Origin: Plasmodiophora brassicae
Lineage: Eukaryota > Endomyxa > Phytomyxea > Plasmodiophorida > Plasmodiophoridae
NCBI GenBank assembly: GCA_039704465.1
Contig: JASFAU010000006.1
Span: 124,001-188,000 of the forward strand
DNA: 64,000 bases
Direction of reading: 5' to 3'
Below are positions 31,829 to 42,834 of the stretch, in pieces. The position numbers were made by a program, and so were the translations under genes. How positions within the stretch are numbered: the first letter of the stretch is position 1; every line of letters begins with the position of its first letter. A model generated the notes under the pieces. The model did not search any database, was not told where the DNA came from, and saw only the letters and a list, made by a program, of their open reading frames with translations.

Positions 31829-33399
31829 TTATTGTACGTCCATGGCGTTCTTGTCCTCGACGATGGACCAGAGTTTCCAGGTGCGATCGAACGAGGCGGT
31901 GTAGAGGTGGCGGGCGTCAGCAGAGACGGCGACGGCCGTCAGTTTGTCCTCGTGGCCTTGGAGGGAGGTGATTGCGGAGAAGTCGCGTCCAGACCAGAGG
32001 CGGGCCGTCGAGTCGTACCCGGCGGTGACGAGGAAGCGATCGTGCGGCGCGAACTTCACGTCGCTGACCATGTTCACGTGGCCGGGCAGCGTGTAGACCG
32101 ACGTCTTCTTCCGCAAATCCCAGATCCTCGCCGTGTTGTCACCGGATCCAGTGGCCACCAGGTAGCCGTTATGCGCGAAATCCACACAGAGCACCTGCAC
32201 CAGGCGCGGTGTCAATGAGAAACACCTCTAGAGGAGGTTGTCGCGAGATACACGAACCTGCTTGATGTGCCCAACGAGATCGATGACGGCACGACCCGTG
32301 CGAAGATCCCAAACGCGCCCGTTGCCGCCGAGGTCGCCGGTGCCAACAAGTGACCCGTCTGGGTGCACCCCCAAACCGTACAGGGCAGTGGAGTTCCCAT
32401 CCTGCGACACCACACACGATTTCGTTTCCAGGTCCCACATGCGGAACGTCAGGTCGAAACTGTACGAGCGACAGCGTGAGCACCAGCAGACACAGCAATG
32501 CACTTGTGTACCTGGTCGATATCAGCGTGCGACCGTCCGGATGAAACGCTAGCCTGCTGATGCGGTCCGAGTGCCCAGACAGCACTACCGCCGGTGACGT
32601 TGCCGTTCCATCGTACAGGTTGATCTGACGCTCGACACCGCCCGTCGCGATTGATAGGTCATTGGCAGAATAGTCGCCAGGACGTAACTTGATGTCGGAT
32701 AGTCTGTCTTTCGCGCCGGTTAGGTGCCGAACAGGCTTGCCGCTCGAGTCCCAGATCGTGGCCGCGCCCGACCACGACGACGTGGCGACGAGCCCGTTAT
32801 GGACCGACAGGGAAGACAATGGGCGTGTGTCGCCGACAAACGACCCCGTACAATGGAAGGTCTTCAGCGTCCTCAACCTGGCAACATAGTCATGCTACGA
32901 CGAAACGCCTCACGGTTAGCCTGTCGCGATACAATGCACCGGTGCGCTGACCGACCGAGGATTCCCTGAACGCGCGTGCGCGTTCCAGTCGGGACCTGGC
33001 GCGCTCTATGGAGAACTGTGCGATCCTCTGGCGCGCATCGAGCAACTTCCGACCGCCATCAGTGTGATAGACGGTGCCGGGTGCCCGTTTCGTCACTCGT
33101 GCCGCCTCCTCGATCTGTTTCTGCGTTTCCATGATCCGGTGCCATTGTCGCGCCAGCTCAGGCGTACTGGTCAGCATGAGCGCACCCTGCGCCTTGAGAC
33201 GGTCGCGACGCTGCGCCGGGTCCTCCCCGAACAGAATCGCAGGGACGCCACACGCGCGCAGGCGCCGCTTGACAACATCGTCGTTCGTCGGCACGTTCAA
33301 CGTGCGGGTTAGCCGGGTCCGCTCGATCAATCGCTTGTCCTCGTCCTCGCGGGCCTGCATGGCCAGCATGGCCTCGAACGGAACGACATCGCCGCTCAT
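31829..33399 (-). CDS. PRPF4: U4/U6 snRNP protein PRP4 (PRPF4)
   Basis: Component of the U4/U6.U5 tri-snRNP of the spliceosome. Four exons (33399-32933, 32877-32512, 32459-32258, 32195-31829) encode about 466 residues. An N-terminal splicing-factor motif (VKRRLRACGVPAILFGEDPA, then QRRDRL) leads through a basic helix to LLRTLKTFHCTGSFVGDTRP, restored across intron 1. Seven WD repeats follow, with YTLPGHVNMVSDVKF and SFDRTWKLWSIVE in the last two. Both the SFM motif and the WD propeller are needed to distinguish PRP4 from other WD proteins, and both are present. The short 5' start was chosen at MSGDVVPF, ahead of the helix-SFM region. Confidence 0.92.
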
Positions 33400-33618
33400 T
33401 GCCGGCCGACGTCGCGGACTGCGTGATCGACCCTGCTCTGCAGTTCGCACTGGCGCGTGGACGTCGACAGTCACGGCGTCATTGTTGCATTCGAGGCCGT
33501 CAGCCACAATGTATACATGTGGTGTGCAGCGCGCAGCAACAACAAGTCGGTCCGGCGTGGCCTCGTTTGGTTCCTGTAGTGAACGTGGAGCGGAGTGGAG
33601 CGGCACAGGCGACCAGCG

Positions 33619-34118
33619 ATGTCCTCGTTGATCTCGTACGATAGCGAGAATCGCATTCGGATATTGGACCCGGCCCTGTTCGCGCAGCTCGAAGGGATTG
33701 TCAACGAGTCGTCGAGCTTCACGAGCAGTACGCCTCGTCGTGCTTGTATCGCGCTTGGATACGCGGAGCTTATGGTTTGACTCAGAAATCGGCTCATTCA
33801 AAAGTGCGGTTGCCGCCCTTGTCGATGTTCTGCAGAAGCAAGCGAAGCTAATCGAGCATCATAAGCTGCTGGTAAGCTTAGCACCCGTTCCCAGCCGGTC
33901 TGTTTGTCCTGTACGATGACGGTCCTCCATAGGCGATCGGCCTTCGTAACAAGGTCGAAAGCGAGACGGACGCTCGAGTGAAGAAGGAGCGCGACCTGCA
34001 GTCGTTGCTGTCGCACCGGAAAGCCGAACTCGAACGGTACACCACCCATCAGCAATCCCTGGAGAAGGTGGAGCAGAACCAGAGAAACCTGGTTGACAAG
34101 CTGTCCAAACCGCAATAA
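33619..34118 (+). CDS. IFT20: Intraflagellar transport protein 20
   Basis: IFT-B subunit linking Golgi-derived vesicles to the cilium. Three exons (33619-33727, 33786-33871, 33933-34118) make 126 residues; human IFT20 is 132. The pattern is right along the whole length: ENRIRILDPALFAQ, NESSSFTSKIGSFKS over intron 1, LVDVLQKQAKLIEHHKLLAI and then GLRNKVE over intron 2, AELERYTTHQQSLEKVEQNQ and LVDKLSKPQ at the end. The protein is a coiled coil throughout. It lies head to head with PRP4 (220 bp between the start codons). Confidence 0.9.
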
Positions 34119-34411
34119 ACTGTACGCCGATAGCGAATGCGAAGGCAGGGCGACCCCGGCCATCGGCGTGTGCTTGTGGCCCGATCCGCGTGCGCTAATA
34201 TCGTCCACAAACACGTCGCGACCCGGACCGGACGCAACGTGTGATTCGGGAGAGGTTGGAGCAAAAATTGCGCCACGCGTTTTCGGACATTCCCACGGAC
34301 ACCGTGGCGCGGTTGGCAATCCGTGCGGTTCATTTCAGAAAGCGTTGGCCAAGCCAGTTGGGCAGAGAACGGACGACGCGACGGCATAGTATCGCAGGTA
34401 GTAGTGCAATC
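34119..34411. other. Intergenic region before eIF4A
   Basis: 293 bp between the IFT20 stop and the eIF4A start. The frames here are open but unlike protein. It should hold the eIF4A promoter. Confidence 0.55.
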
Positions 34412-35717
34412 ATGGATCCGCAGACCGAGAACGGTGCCGAGGCGGCGCAGACGCAGGTCAAGGCTGACGTGTCTGGGCTCGATGACCAGCTGACGGAGGA
34501 CATGATCACGTCCAACTGGGAGGAGGCCGTCGCCTCGTTCGACGACATGGGCCTGCGGGACGACCTCCTGCGAGGGATTTACGCCTACGGTTTCGAGAAG
34601 CCCAGTGCAATCCAGCAGCGCGGTATCGTCCCTATCGTCAAGGTATGCGTGGGGCATGGCATCAGGCGCTGCCCGAACGGTCCAATGATATTCTTCGCCA
34701 CAGGGCTACGACACCATCGCGCAGGCGCAGTCGGGTACGGGAAAGACGGCCACGTTCTCGATCTCGATCCTGCAGCGGATCGACATGGACGTCAAGGAGA
34801 CGCAGGCGCTGCTGCTGGCCCCGACCCGTGAACTGGCTCAGCAGATCCAGAAGGTGCTCGATGCGCTGGGTGATTACATGCGCGTCACGTCGCACGCCTG
34901 CGTCGGCGGCACTGCTGTTCGTGACGACATCCGAATCCTTCGCGACGGTGTCCAGATCGTCGTCGGCACGCCCGGCCGTGTCTTTGACATGATCAACCGT
35001 GGCGCGCTGTCGCTGGCCAAGGTCAAGTCGTTCGTCCTGGATGAGGCCGATGAGATGCTTTCCCGTGGTTTCAAGGACCAGATCTACGACGTGTTCCAGC
35101 ACCTGCCGCCCAAGGTCCAGGTCTGCCTGTTCTCGGCCACGATGCCCGAGGATATTCTGCAGATCACGACCCGGTTCATGCGGGACCCCGTCCGCATCCT
35201 CGTCAAGCGCGACGAGCTGACACTCGAGGGTATCAAGCAGTTCTACGTCGCCGTCGAGAAGGAGGACTGGAAGCTGGACACGCTGTGCGACCTGTACGAG
35301 ACGCTGACGATCACGCAGGCCATCATCTACTGCAACACGCGCCGCAAGGTCGACTGGCTGACCGACAAGATGGGCCAGCGCGACTTCACCGTGTCGGCCA
35401 TGCACGGCGACATGACCCAGCAGGAGCGCGAGATGATCCTGAAGGAGTTCCGGTCCGGGTCGTCCCGTGTCCTGATCACGACGGACCTGCTGGCCCGTGG
35501 TATCGACGTGCAGCAGGTGTCCCTGGTTATTAACTATGACCTGCCGTCGAACCGTGAGAACTACATCCACCGTATCGGGCGTTCGGGTCGTTTCGGGCGT
35601 AAGGGTGTCGCCATTAACTTTGTCACCACCGAGGACGTGCGCACGCTTCGCGATATCGAGCAGTTCTACCAAACGCAGGTTGAGGAGATGCCGATGAACG
35701 TGGCCGACCTGATCTGA
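34412..35717 (+). CDS. EIF4A: Translation initiation factor eIF4A (DEAD-box helicase)
   Basis: ATP-dependent RNA helicase that unwinds mRNA leaders within eIF4F. Two exons (34412-34642, 34704-35717; 61-nt intron) encode 414 residues. Motifs in order: F and Q motif [13 protein letters not shown], motif [12 protein letters not shown], Ia [13 protein letters not shown] and [80 protein letters not shown]. The end is [20 protein letters not shown], typical for eIF4A. The intron interrupts between the Q motif and motif I. Strong codon bias suggests high expression. Confidence 0.97.
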
Positions 35718-36324
35718 TTCGACCCCGCAACGGCCACTGGATCAATGGCCCCATCAGACACGTCTGGATACCAGCGATTCATCAAATATACTCTGTATGC
35801 CAACCAACATTCGCCACCGGCATTGCTGTGCGATCCTCCGTTCTGCTGACAGCCATATTCCTCGAATTTCACACCATCGTGTCAGTTCTTGCAGAAATTC
35901 CACCAGGTATCATTTGGAAATAGGTGGGCGCAAGAGGATGTTACTAGTGATGGCGGGCGCGAAGACACTCCTAGCGTGGCCTTACTGGCAAAATCTTCGT
36001 TGAGGCTATGTTGTCGTGTAAGTCGCTGACGCTGGAGAGACGACGACGGTCATGTTGACAGTCAGTATCGATTACGAACAGCCATACAACGTCCCAACGT
36101 CGCCATTACTGCAATGTACGCGACGTGTGAATGCACGTGCCGTTTATCGTAACCAGTGCGGGGCGGCGTCATCACCATCTGGTGCGCGTTACCCTTCCGC
36201 AGCTGGGCGCTGCGCTGCTTCTATTTTTGGGGATCGGGGAGCCCGCGTTGGGGCCTTGCGAGGCGGCCGTCGTGCTACCTACTGGCCATCTGCGGGCGGT
36301 CAACGGGGCACACTTATCCGCACC
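35718..36324. other. Intergenic region
   Basis: 607 bp between eIF4A and the receptor-channel gene. It is AT-richer in its first 350 bp than the flanking genes. Plus-strand frames continue open into the next gene but lack protein character. No RNA gene or repeat seen. Confidence 0.6.
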
Positions 36325-38485
36325 ATGGCGATGGCCGGCATCCTGGCCGTGCTGCTGGTCGGCGTCGGCACCGCCCAGGCAACGGAGGAGTGGGCGCGCG
36401 TCCGCAATCCGTTCCAGTCGCCCAGTGCGGCGCCGTATGCCACGTTGAAGATTGCCGTCAAACTGTCCCCGTATGCGCCCCGGATCGTCGTCACCCTCCA
36501 CGCCCGCTAAGTTGTGCCTTACGCCAGGCCGTTTGTCATGCAGGGCGATGAGGCGGGCGCGTTCACGGGGTATGAGGCTCTGGGGAGGGGGCGGGTGTTT
36601 GTGGGTTGCTGATAGCGTTACCCCGCCCAGGTTCACGATCGATATCTGGGAGCGGATGAAGTTGTCCGACTACAATGAGTACCGCGTCTATGCGACCGAC
36701 CAGGAGGTCCTTGCCGCCGTTTCCAGCGGCGTCGCCGACATTGGCATGGCGGCCATCTCTATCACGGTCCGCTCCCGGGCGCGTCAACGCTGGTGGAGAC
36801 ACTAACCCGACTGATGATGTCGCCGCAGAAGGAGCGCGAGGAGATGGGGGTTGACTTCAGCCATAGCTTCTTCGAAAGCGGCTTCCAGGTTAGATTGTTC
36901 AATGCACCGTATGGATCGTGTCGTGACGTACGATGTGTGCCAGGTCCTGACTCACAGCGACATGAGCGCTGTGACAGCCGTTGCCAAAGCACTTGGGTCG
37001 GCCATGACGTTGCTGAACGTGTTCATCCTGCTGGTCATCCTTGAACTGGTTCTATGTGTGGCGTGCGTGATATGGATTGTGGAAGTTGTCCTCTGCCCGG
37101 ACGTCTCCAAGACATTCGTCCGAAGGAGACCTGTCAAGGGGATCCTTGACGCATTCAGGTACAGATGACAACGTCGTCAATTGGTCACCCCTCCCCCTTC
37201 CCCCGCGTGCTGATCGATCCTACATAGGTGGGTTCTGCTGTCGCTGATTCGCCGCGGCCCGTCTCGACCGAATCACTGGGTCACGCGAGTCATTGCCGTG
37301 ATGCTAAACGTCCTCTCCCTGCTCGTCGTCGCGTCACTCACTGCCTACCTGACAGCACTCGGTACGGGTTGTTCATCATAATCGCAAGGCAGGTTCATTT
37401 GACGATTGCTGTCGCATGAATAGCCATGCGGGTATCAGCAGCCTCGACAATACAGGGTATCGATGATCTCCATACGCGGTCGGTTGGCACCACGAAGGGC
37501 TCGACGGCCGAGGTGTTCCTGCGAAAGCAGGTCCGTTTGCTGGACTGGTGTGGCCGACGACACGTCGTACTGATGCCTGCCACAGACTGTGTACTCGAGA
37601 ATCGTACGGTACGATAACACGGCGGCCATGTTTGCTGGCTTCAGCAGAAGGGATCTCGACGCCATCGTTTACGATTGTAATCTCCACATGCGCGCTTTGG
37701 AGTTGTCGCTGATGCCCTGCTTAGATCCGATTCTCCAGTATCACGTCATGAATGGGCAGTATTCCGACCGAGCATTGATCGTTGGGCCCATCATCAGGCC
37801 TCAGTCGTACGGGTTTGGTAAAGGCTTCGGAACCCGCCGATCTCTGCCGAACGTTGTTCTAACTGGCTAGTGGCTGGCGCGTTTCAGCCACAAGGGAAGC
37901 GGCTGGATGGGACCGTGGTAAGCTGTTGGCGCTCCGCGAGCGAATCAACCGGGCCATTCTTCTTATTCGCGACGACGACTCGTACCACTACCTGCACCAG
38001 ACGTACTTCTCCAACATCGACCGATCCGTTGTTCGCGAATCGGTGGCGACCTGGCGCACCATCGCCTGGTTCATCGGCCTCTCTGTCGTTGTCCCAGTGT
38101 CGTTATTTGCGGTCTATCACATGCAGAAGAAGGTACCGCTTACGTTAGGCGATCACTGCGCAAACCTCAGTTCATGATTGCAAAGTACAAACGGAAACGC
38201 GTCCGGGATACCTGGTTTGACGACGAGCTCGAGAACCGGCTGAGCCAGGCGAACCTGCCTGTCGATGTTCTTCTGCGAGTCGAGCAGCAGCGAGCGCTGC
38301 TGTTGCTGGCTGAGGCCGTACGCGGCGAGACGAACAAGGAACGGGTCTCCACCATGCAGTACCTATCGGAGAACAAGTTTCGTGCATCGTTGCGACAGCA
38401 ACAGCGTCGCGTTCTCGACATCCTCGACAACCGTAACCCCTACCAGCGACCCGCCTGCGACGTGCCGCCAACACCCTGTCCATAA
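36325..38485 (+). CDS. Ionotropic glutamate receptor-like channel, minimal form
   Basis: Ligand-gated cation channel. Ten exons (starts 36325, 36528, 36631, 36829, 36944, 37228, 37424, 37586, 37888, 38186) give 536 residues in one frame. A signal peptide (about 24 residues) leads directly to the ligand-binding lobe S1: LKIAVKLPFVMQGD, FTGFTIDIWERM, DIGMAAISITKERE and VDFSHSFFESGF. Then M1, a pore segment (RWVLLSLI), M3 with VASLTAYLTALA in place of the animal SYTANLAA gate, lobe S2 (GIDDLHTRSVGTTKGSTAEV, DLDAIVYDC) and M4 near residues 420-440. A cytosolic charged tail follows. The amino-terminal domain of animal and plant receptors is absent. A ligand cannot be predicted; the Arg of animal binding sites was not located with confidence. 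Confidence 0.82.
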
Positions 38486-38731
38486 ACAATAATAGTTCCA
38501 ACGATGTCCAACCGTCGTCGGCAGGTTGCTCCTGGAGAGTACGATGGTCAGTAGATATGTCGGTAGGTAAGGTAGCATCGCCATGGCTCTTAACGTTAGA
38601 CGAGAATGCAAACCCATCGCTCCTGTGGGGCACTTATGGTTATCGATCGGGTCTGATTATGTGCGTATGTCTGTGAGCGTACCCAATGACCTTAAGTAGC
38701 GCCTTAGAGTACCTAGAGTGGCCGGTGCGAC
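38486..38731. other. Intergenic region
   Basis: 246 bp, AT-richer, between the receptor-channel and the RGS-globin gene. Both genes run the same way, so it should hold the RGS-globin promoter. Nothing else seen. Confidence 0.5.
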
Positions 38732-39972
38732 ATGGATGCGGGCAGCATGGATGGCGATCTGCTGTCACTGTTCCTGCAGTCCAAGGCATGTGAGGCCATG
38801 CTGCTTCGTACGGCCGCCAGCGACTACTCCCTGGAACGCATCTACTTCTACCGCCATCTCTGCCTGTACCTGTCCGATACCGACCCGTACGTCCACGCCC
38901 TTCCCCGTACTGTCTCTGGCCTCAATGGTTTACACTGCCACGTAGAGAGTCGTGTCGCGAGCAGGAGAACCGCATGCTACGGCTGTTCGTCGAGGACGAC
39001 GCCGAGCATGAGGTCAACATCAGCGAGGAGCTTCGGGAGGAACTGATCGAGGATCCCTCGCAACGCGACCTGTGGGTCTGCGCCCACTGCGAGGTGTCCC
39101 ACATGATCTGCAGAGGCGAGTTCCTGGAACTGTCCATGGCGGTCACCGACCTGGTCAAGACGACCTGGCTGGAAGCGATCGCGTACACGGGACCCAACGG
39201 CGAAACAATGCAGACGATCTTCTACACGCGCCTGTTTAGCGAGATGCCCGAGGCGCGCAACCTGTTCACCTCGGGCGACATGTCCAAGCAGGAAGTCATG
39301 TTCGGGCACATCATGACCGACGCGGTCACGATCCTGACCAACTTCGAGGCCCTGGTCAAGAAGATGGCCTGGCTCGGCGAACGGCACCGCCACCTGGGCA
39401 TTGGCCACGACCATTTCGCAACGCTCGGCAGGTGCCTTGTGGACACTGTCGAAGAGGTCATCGGCCCGGTACCACGGCAGAGGCATGTCGTTTCGACGGC
39501 CGACTGATCACGACGCACAGGAGCGTTTCAACGCGGAGACGCGTTCCGCATGGGAGATGGTGTACGACCTCATGTCCACCATCATGCTGCTCGCGTAACG
39601 CTGGGCCACTCGTGCAGAGCGTTTCCGTACGCTGACAACGCTCTCAGGATCGACAAGAACAACATGGACATCCTCGGGATCACGTTGCGACATCGCGATG
39701 AATCGCGCGCAGAGAAGCCCGGGTCCAGGCGTCAGTCCAGGAAGAGGGGCAGCTGCTGTGCGACATCCACCGGGACGCCTGGCGACAACTATGTGGCAGA
39801 AGAGACGGGTTCCGACGAGCTCCGAGTCGACGTCGACGGCCAGCAACTGGCACTGCTACTCGTACCCCAACGTTTAGGACGGCGAAGGCGGCTGCTCCTG
39901 GCGGTCCTTGCTGCTCTCCTACTTGCCGTTGTTCTGATCGTTGTCGTCGTCGTCGTTGTCACACAACGTTAG
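38732..39972 (+). CDS. RGS-globin fusion with C-terminal transmembrane anchor
   Basis: Four exons: 38732-38906, 38948-39468, 39521-39594, 39648-39972; 364 residues. Residues about 8-130 fit an RGS domain: LSLFLQSKACEAMLLRTAAS with DYSLERIYFYRHL, then RMLRLFVEDDAEHEVNISEEL and IEDPSQRDLWVCAHCEV. Residues about 135-255 fit a globin: FYTRLFSEMPEARNLF with the CD-corner Phe, FGHIMTDAVTIL with a distal-type His, and LGERHRHLGIGHDHFATLG with the proximal His in the F helix. After intron 3 comes a basic linker and a strong membrane span (LLLAVLAALLLAVVLIVVVV). The soluble domains would face the cytosol. Intron 1's exact edges have an alternative. If intron 3 is retained, translation stops at 39597 and no anchor is made. 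Confidence 0.75.
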
Positions 39973-39999
39973 ATCCATGAGACACCGATAAATACGTAC

Positions 40000-41240
40000 T
40001 TAGGTCGTTGTTGAACATTGCGCTTGGGCGGGTCGCTGTTCGGGAGCGTTGCGTCCCTCGACGACGGTCGTGAACGGGACCCGATGGCGCATGTACCAGT
40101 CAGGGATGGCGGCATCGATCTGACGATGAATGTCGTCGTCGAGACCGGCCAGGAACGCGACCGCTTCATCGATCGTGTCGACGGATCGGTTCGGGCGGTT
40201 GCACAGACGGTCACGAAGCGGCGGGCAACCTTGTACGGCTTTGAACAGCAATTTGACGACGTGCAACGTGACCTGGGCTCTCGTGGCATCGTGTTTCCTG
40301 GCAAACTCCATGTACAACTTGGCCAGGGCAATGGAGGCTGTAAGCGACGTCGACGTGCCTGGACTGTAGAACAGGGCGGGGTTGGCCAGCAACCCCTCCG
40401 ACGCCATCACAGCATCGGCACCGGTCACGCGCAGGCACTCGTCGATATCCTCGAAGCGTCCAATGCCGCCGTTAGCGACAACCGGAATGTCAACGGATTC
40501 CTTGATCATCCGGATCGCGTCCCAGTCGCACGCACCAACGTTCTCGCCAACGTTCTCCTTGCGCCGCCCATGAACTGTCAGCATGGAGCATCCACTGCAC
40601 AACCATCTGTTCAAAGGCATGTCTCTGCACATCCGAACAGCACACACCTGCGTTGCAAGAGGCGCGCCAGTGAAACAGTTTCCTCGATCGTGTCAAGAAG
40701 GCGGATCTTGCACGTCACCGGAACGGACAGGTTCTCGGCCAGGATCCGTACCTAACAATAGCAGTCCGTCAGGCATAAAGCGTCGTCGCGATTTGCTGAT
40801 TGATGGTTCACCATGGCTTCAATGGTGTTCCGATCCTTGAGGAGGAATGCACCATAGTTGCCACGTTTGGCGATCTTCTGTGGGCATCCGAGGTTGATGT
40901 CGACGAAATCGCACTGGTCCTGGATAAACAACGACGCTTGCAGGAGTTCCTGCGGGTCGTGCGACGCGAACTGAACGCCAAGCGGACGATCTTCAGGGCA
41001 TGTCGTGAAATTCTTCGCCCTGTACGTCTTGCATCGCGCAAACGTCGCCGCATGCAACATGGGCGACACGCACAGCTGCGCACCCAGCGACCTGGTCATC
41101 ATCCGGAACGCCAGCTCACTGCCTTCCACCATCGGCGCACACACATATCGCGGCGACCCGATCCTCCGGAAGAACGCCCATGCCGCTGACGCGTTGGACA
41201 GATCCGGCCCCACCATGACGCCCGCTGGGCACGAAGCCAC
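40000..41240 (-). CDS. DUS1: tRNA-dihydrouridine synthase, DUS1 type
   Basis: FMN enzyme that reduces uridines 16/17 of cytosolic tRNAs. Three exons (41240-40812, 40751-40648, 40594-40000) encode 375 residues. The TIM barrel signature is intact: YVCAPMVEGSELAFRMMTRS, GAQLCVSPMLHA, PLGVQFASHDPQEL, DFVDINLGCPQKIAKRGNYG with the active-site Cys, LSVPVTCKIRLLDT, SGCSMLTVHGRRKEN rejoined over intron 2, and DIPVVANGGIGRFED. A C-terminal helical extension (ARAQVTLHVVKLLFKAV) matches DUS1. The start at 41240 follows the first ATG of the frame; an ATG at 41216 would also work. Confidence 0.92.
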
Positions 41241-41526
41241 GAAGACACGTCAAGTCGTTTCGCAGTCCGCCACGGAGTCCGCCCTCGGGCTCGTTGGGGA
41301 CACTGCTGGGACTTGGCTTCACGTCGTGACGGGATCCCTCGAAGTGCAGGCCAAGATTCCACATTGCAGTTTGGTACGCTCCTTCGGCTGACCGGGAGGG
41401 CCCATCACCAATCACCCTAAACGTTTCGGCATCGTCCTATGGTCTTTTGAATAAGGTGATGAGTTAATGGATGAAAATGCCGTCGCGTTTTAGCATTATC
41501 GCGCTTGCTGAAGTGCAATAGCGGAA
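41241..41526. other. Intergenic region
   Basis: 286 bp between the DUS1 start and the ankyrin stop, both minus-strand genes. AT-rich near 41420-41520. Nothing recognised. Confidence 0.5.
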
Positions 41527-42555
41527 TTAACGCCAGCGAGTCAGAGGGCGATTCAGTAGCTCCAACAGCCACCCGGCGTACCGTTTCATCCCGCGAGCGA
41601 TACCGGATAGGAAGTTCCCGCGACCACCCAAGAGGCGCTCGACACTACGCAGCTCGCGCTCCCTAGCCAAATCCAGAGCCGTCTTCCCGTCCTGGTCTTT
41701 GAGGGAGGTATCGATTCCGCGGACCCCCACCAGTATCTCAACGACAGCGATACGCGAGTTGGCCACGGCTCTGTGCAACGGCGTCTGCTGGGCGTCATCG
41801 ACCGCGGTCACGTTGATTCTTGGGTCCAGCACCAGCAACTCGACGAGGGTGTCACGGCCCAACGATGCCGCCCAGTGCAAAGGCGTCGCCAGGTGATGGT
41901 CCTTCGGGTTGACGTCGATCCCGGTGCTGTTCAGCAACACTTTGACAACGTCAACGTTGTTCCACGTCATGGACCAGTGCAGAGCCGTTGTCAAGTCTCG
42001 GTCGCGGGCATTGACGTCGGCATCGTGGCGCTTCGCCAGCATTTCAACGATCTCTGGCTGACGACTGGCGACTGCCGCATGCAATGGCGTCTTCCGGAAC
42101 GCGTCCGGTGCATTGACGTTGATGCCTGGTGCAGTGAGCAGCAAGCCGACGATTCCCTTGTGTCCTGCAAACGCGGCGAAATGCAATGCTGTTTTCCCGC
42201 TCTTGCCATGCTCGTTGACCTTGACACCTGGCAATCGAATCAGAGACTCGACGACCGATATCTGTCCCTGACGGGCCGCCCAGTGCAGAACGTTCCCTTC
42301 GTCATCCCATGGCATGTCATTCGGAAAAGTGGCATCGCCTCCGCCAGCGAGGACGTCGCGGATCGTCTTGACAATCGTCTTCTGCGTGTGCGTAGTCGCA
42401 ATCTGAGTGAGGCGGTCGATCACGGCCACGCTATCGACGTGGACGTCAGCACCAGCGTCGCGGAGCGGGCTAGCGTCGATAGGTCCAGTGAGAACGGCAA
42501 ACAGGGCCAACAGCGCCCAGACGGCGCGCAGACAAGTGGGGTTGCTGGTCGTCAT
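41527..42555 (-). CDS. Secreted ankyrin-repeat protein
   Basis: Single exon, 342 residues. A signal peptide (residues 1-28, ending PIDA/SPLRDAG) precedes seven ankyrin repeats beginning GNVLHWAARQGQISVVESLI, each with a TPLH or TALH turn and a GINVN-type spacer. The last repeat runs into a short amphipathic C-terminus (LLGGRGNFLSGIARG). It shares repeat style with the Skp1/ankyrin gene at 4168-5751 (same HWAA and GIDVN phrases), so the two belong to one family. Unlike that gene, I see no Skp1-like segment. Predicted to be exported; the target is unknown. Confidence 0.85.
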   Translation of the reverse strand: MTTSNPTCLRAVWALLALFAVLTGPIDASPLRDAGADVHVDSVAVIDRLTQIATTHTQKTIVKTIRDVLAGGGDATFPNDMPWDDEGNVLHWAARQGQISVVESLIRLPGVKVNEHGKSGKTALHFAAFAGHKGIVGLLLTAPGINVNAPDAFRKTPLHAAVASRQPEIVEMLAKRHDADVNARDRDLTTALHWSMTWNNVDVVKVLLNSTGIDVNPKDHHLATPLHWAASLGRDTLVELLVLDPRINVTAVDDAQQTPLHRAVANSRIAVVEILVGVRGIDTSLKDQDGKTALDLARERELRSVERLLGGRGNFLSGIARGMKRYAGWLLELLNRPLTRWR

Positions 42556-42750
42556 TTCGCGTCTTCCGTGGTTGTACGCAGCAGCTCAAATATACCAAAA
42601 TGACGTCGACATGTGCCTTGCCTGGACGACGACAGAAATAGCCCGGCCTGCCGCCAACGCACGTCTGCCACTGAGCCGCTCGCGTCAGTCTTCCCGCACT
42701 TCTGGAAGTCCGAACATTGACCTGGCTCATACAAGATGACCGTGTCGGGA

Positions 42751-42822
42751 TCCGAGATAGTATAGTGGCCAGTATTCGCCCCTGTCACGGGCGAGACCGG
42801 GGTTCGATTCCCCGTCTCGGAG
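42751..42822 (+). tRNA. tRNA-Asp (GTC)
   Basis: A 72-nt cloverleaf. Acceptor stem 42751-42757 (TCCGAGA) pairs with 42815-42821 (TCTCGGA). The anticodon stem CGCCC/GGGCG (42777-42781/42789-42793) closes the loop CTGTCAC; the anticodon is GTC at 42784-42786. The T arm GGTTCGATTCC serves as the pol III B box; the A box is TAGTATAGTGG. No intron and no encoded CCA. Confidence 0.97.
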
Positions 42823-42828
42823 CTATCC

Positions 42829-42834
42829 TTTTTT
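42829..42834 (+). terminator. Pol III T6 terminator of tRNA-Asp
   Basis: Six T residues seven bases after the tRNA 3' end, the usual RNA polymerase III stop. Confidence 0.85.

Noticed and set aside
34662..35672. Minus-strand open frame, 336 codons
   Set aside because: Antisense to eIF4A, where all helicase motifs are present on the plus strand. High GC at third positions keeps the opposite strand open.
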